From assembly GCA_964613455.1 (NCBI GenBank), contig CAZTGS010000021.1, forward strand, positions 1-14,458: a stretch of DNA of 14,458 nt, read 5' to 3'. Under the pieces are notes generated by a model that saw only the letters and a program-made list of their open reading frames with translations, was not told where the DNA came from and did no database searches. The stretch comes from SCGC-AAA076-P13 sp964613455. Its GTDB lineage: Bacteria > Pseudomonadota > Gammaproteobacteria > Magnimaribacterales > D2472. Positions 14,359 through 14,458 of the stretch are shown in pieces. Within the stretch, counting starts at the first letter, position 1. Every line of letters starts with the position of its first letter. The position numbers and the translations under genes are program-made.

Positions 14359-14458
14359 ATGTTTAAAAACTTAATTTTGTTTTTATCTGCCATATCTTTA
14401 ATCTCTTGTGGAGGAGGTGGCGGAAGTTCATCACCAGTTATTGTGGATACGCCTATCC
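14359..14458 (+). CDS. N-terminus of a second poly-glycine-tethered lipoprotein (cut by window edge)
   Basis: An open frame from ATG 14359 to the right edge encodes 33 residues. It has a lipoprotein signal (MFKNLILFLSAISLISC, lipobox L-I-S-C, Cys17), then five glycines and SSSPVIVDTP. The design matches the M64 lipoprotein upstream (Ser-Cys then a glycine run), so it is probably another surface lipoprotein. No Shine-Dalgarno is present; a TATACT box at 14340-14345 lies 13 bp before the ATG, so the transcript could be nearly leaderless. The product cannot be named from this part. Confidence 0.75.
   Translation, partial: MFKNLILFLSAISLISCGGGGGSSSPVIVDTPI

Noticed and set aside
1..14458. CRISPR arrays, insertion sequences, toxin-antitoxin pairs
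   Set aside because: No regularly spaced direct repeats, transposase-like proteins, terminal inverted repeats or recognisable toxin/antitoxin genes were seen on reading both strands.

Overview
The window is AT-rich, densely packed DNA from a Gram-negative bacterium. It holds lipoproteins with lipoboxes, Sec signal peptides, a large TonB-dependent outer-membrane receptor, Shine-Dalgarno starts and a CCA-encoding tRNA. Together with a VF530/DUF2132 protein, a GMC oxidoreductase, a steroid-5-alpha-reductase-type membrane enzyme and a TonB receptor of the Xanthomonas/Caulobacter class, this suggests a streamlined marine gammaproteobacterium such as the SAR86 group. The taxonomic call is inference; no phylogenetic marker is present.

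Layout. Positions 1-312 hold the tail of a cut-off gene and a convergent VF530-family gene. Positions 446-1702 form a two-gene unit of exported proteins: a lipoprotein made of two copies of one domain, then a single-domain protein of antibiotic-biosynthesis-monooxygenase (ABM) type. On the minus strand, 2328-1683 holds a small exported protein and a small membrane protein with a 4-nt gap. Positions 2466-6301 form a redox region: an NAD(P)-dependent reductase/epimerase, a convergent steroid-5-alpha-reductase-like enzyme, a divergent GMC flavoenzyme and an overlapping PspE-like rhodanese. Positions 6433-8039 hold a secreted PAN/Apple-type protein, a patatin-like lipase and an RRM RNA-binding protein, with two clear terminators.

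Positions 8175-11500 form a self-contained TonB-receptor unit: a consensus -35 box, a palindrome at the start-site region, a GTG start with a good ribosome site, a 1057-residue receptor and a strong terminator. Positions 11558-14133 hold a surface lipoprotein carrying an M64-type zinc peptidase domain, followed by an overlapping small secreted protein of unknown function. A tRNA-Gly(GCC) with its own promoter follows. The window ends inside a second lipoprotein that also has a poly-glycine tether after its lipidated cysteine.

The overall theme is the cell envelope and nutrient uptake. The receptor imports a large or scarce ligand; the M64 lipoprotein may process surface or environmental protein; the reductase, 5-alpha-reductase-like enzyme and GMC enzyme could act on an imported hydrophobic (steroid- or terpenoid-like) substrate. 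These links are inferred from proximity. No mobile element, CRISPR array, recombinase or recognised defence system is visible. The most unusual items are the M64 lipoprotein with its coupled partner, the duplicated cysteine-bracketed lipoprotein, and the palindromes in front of the PAN-type gene and the receptor gene.
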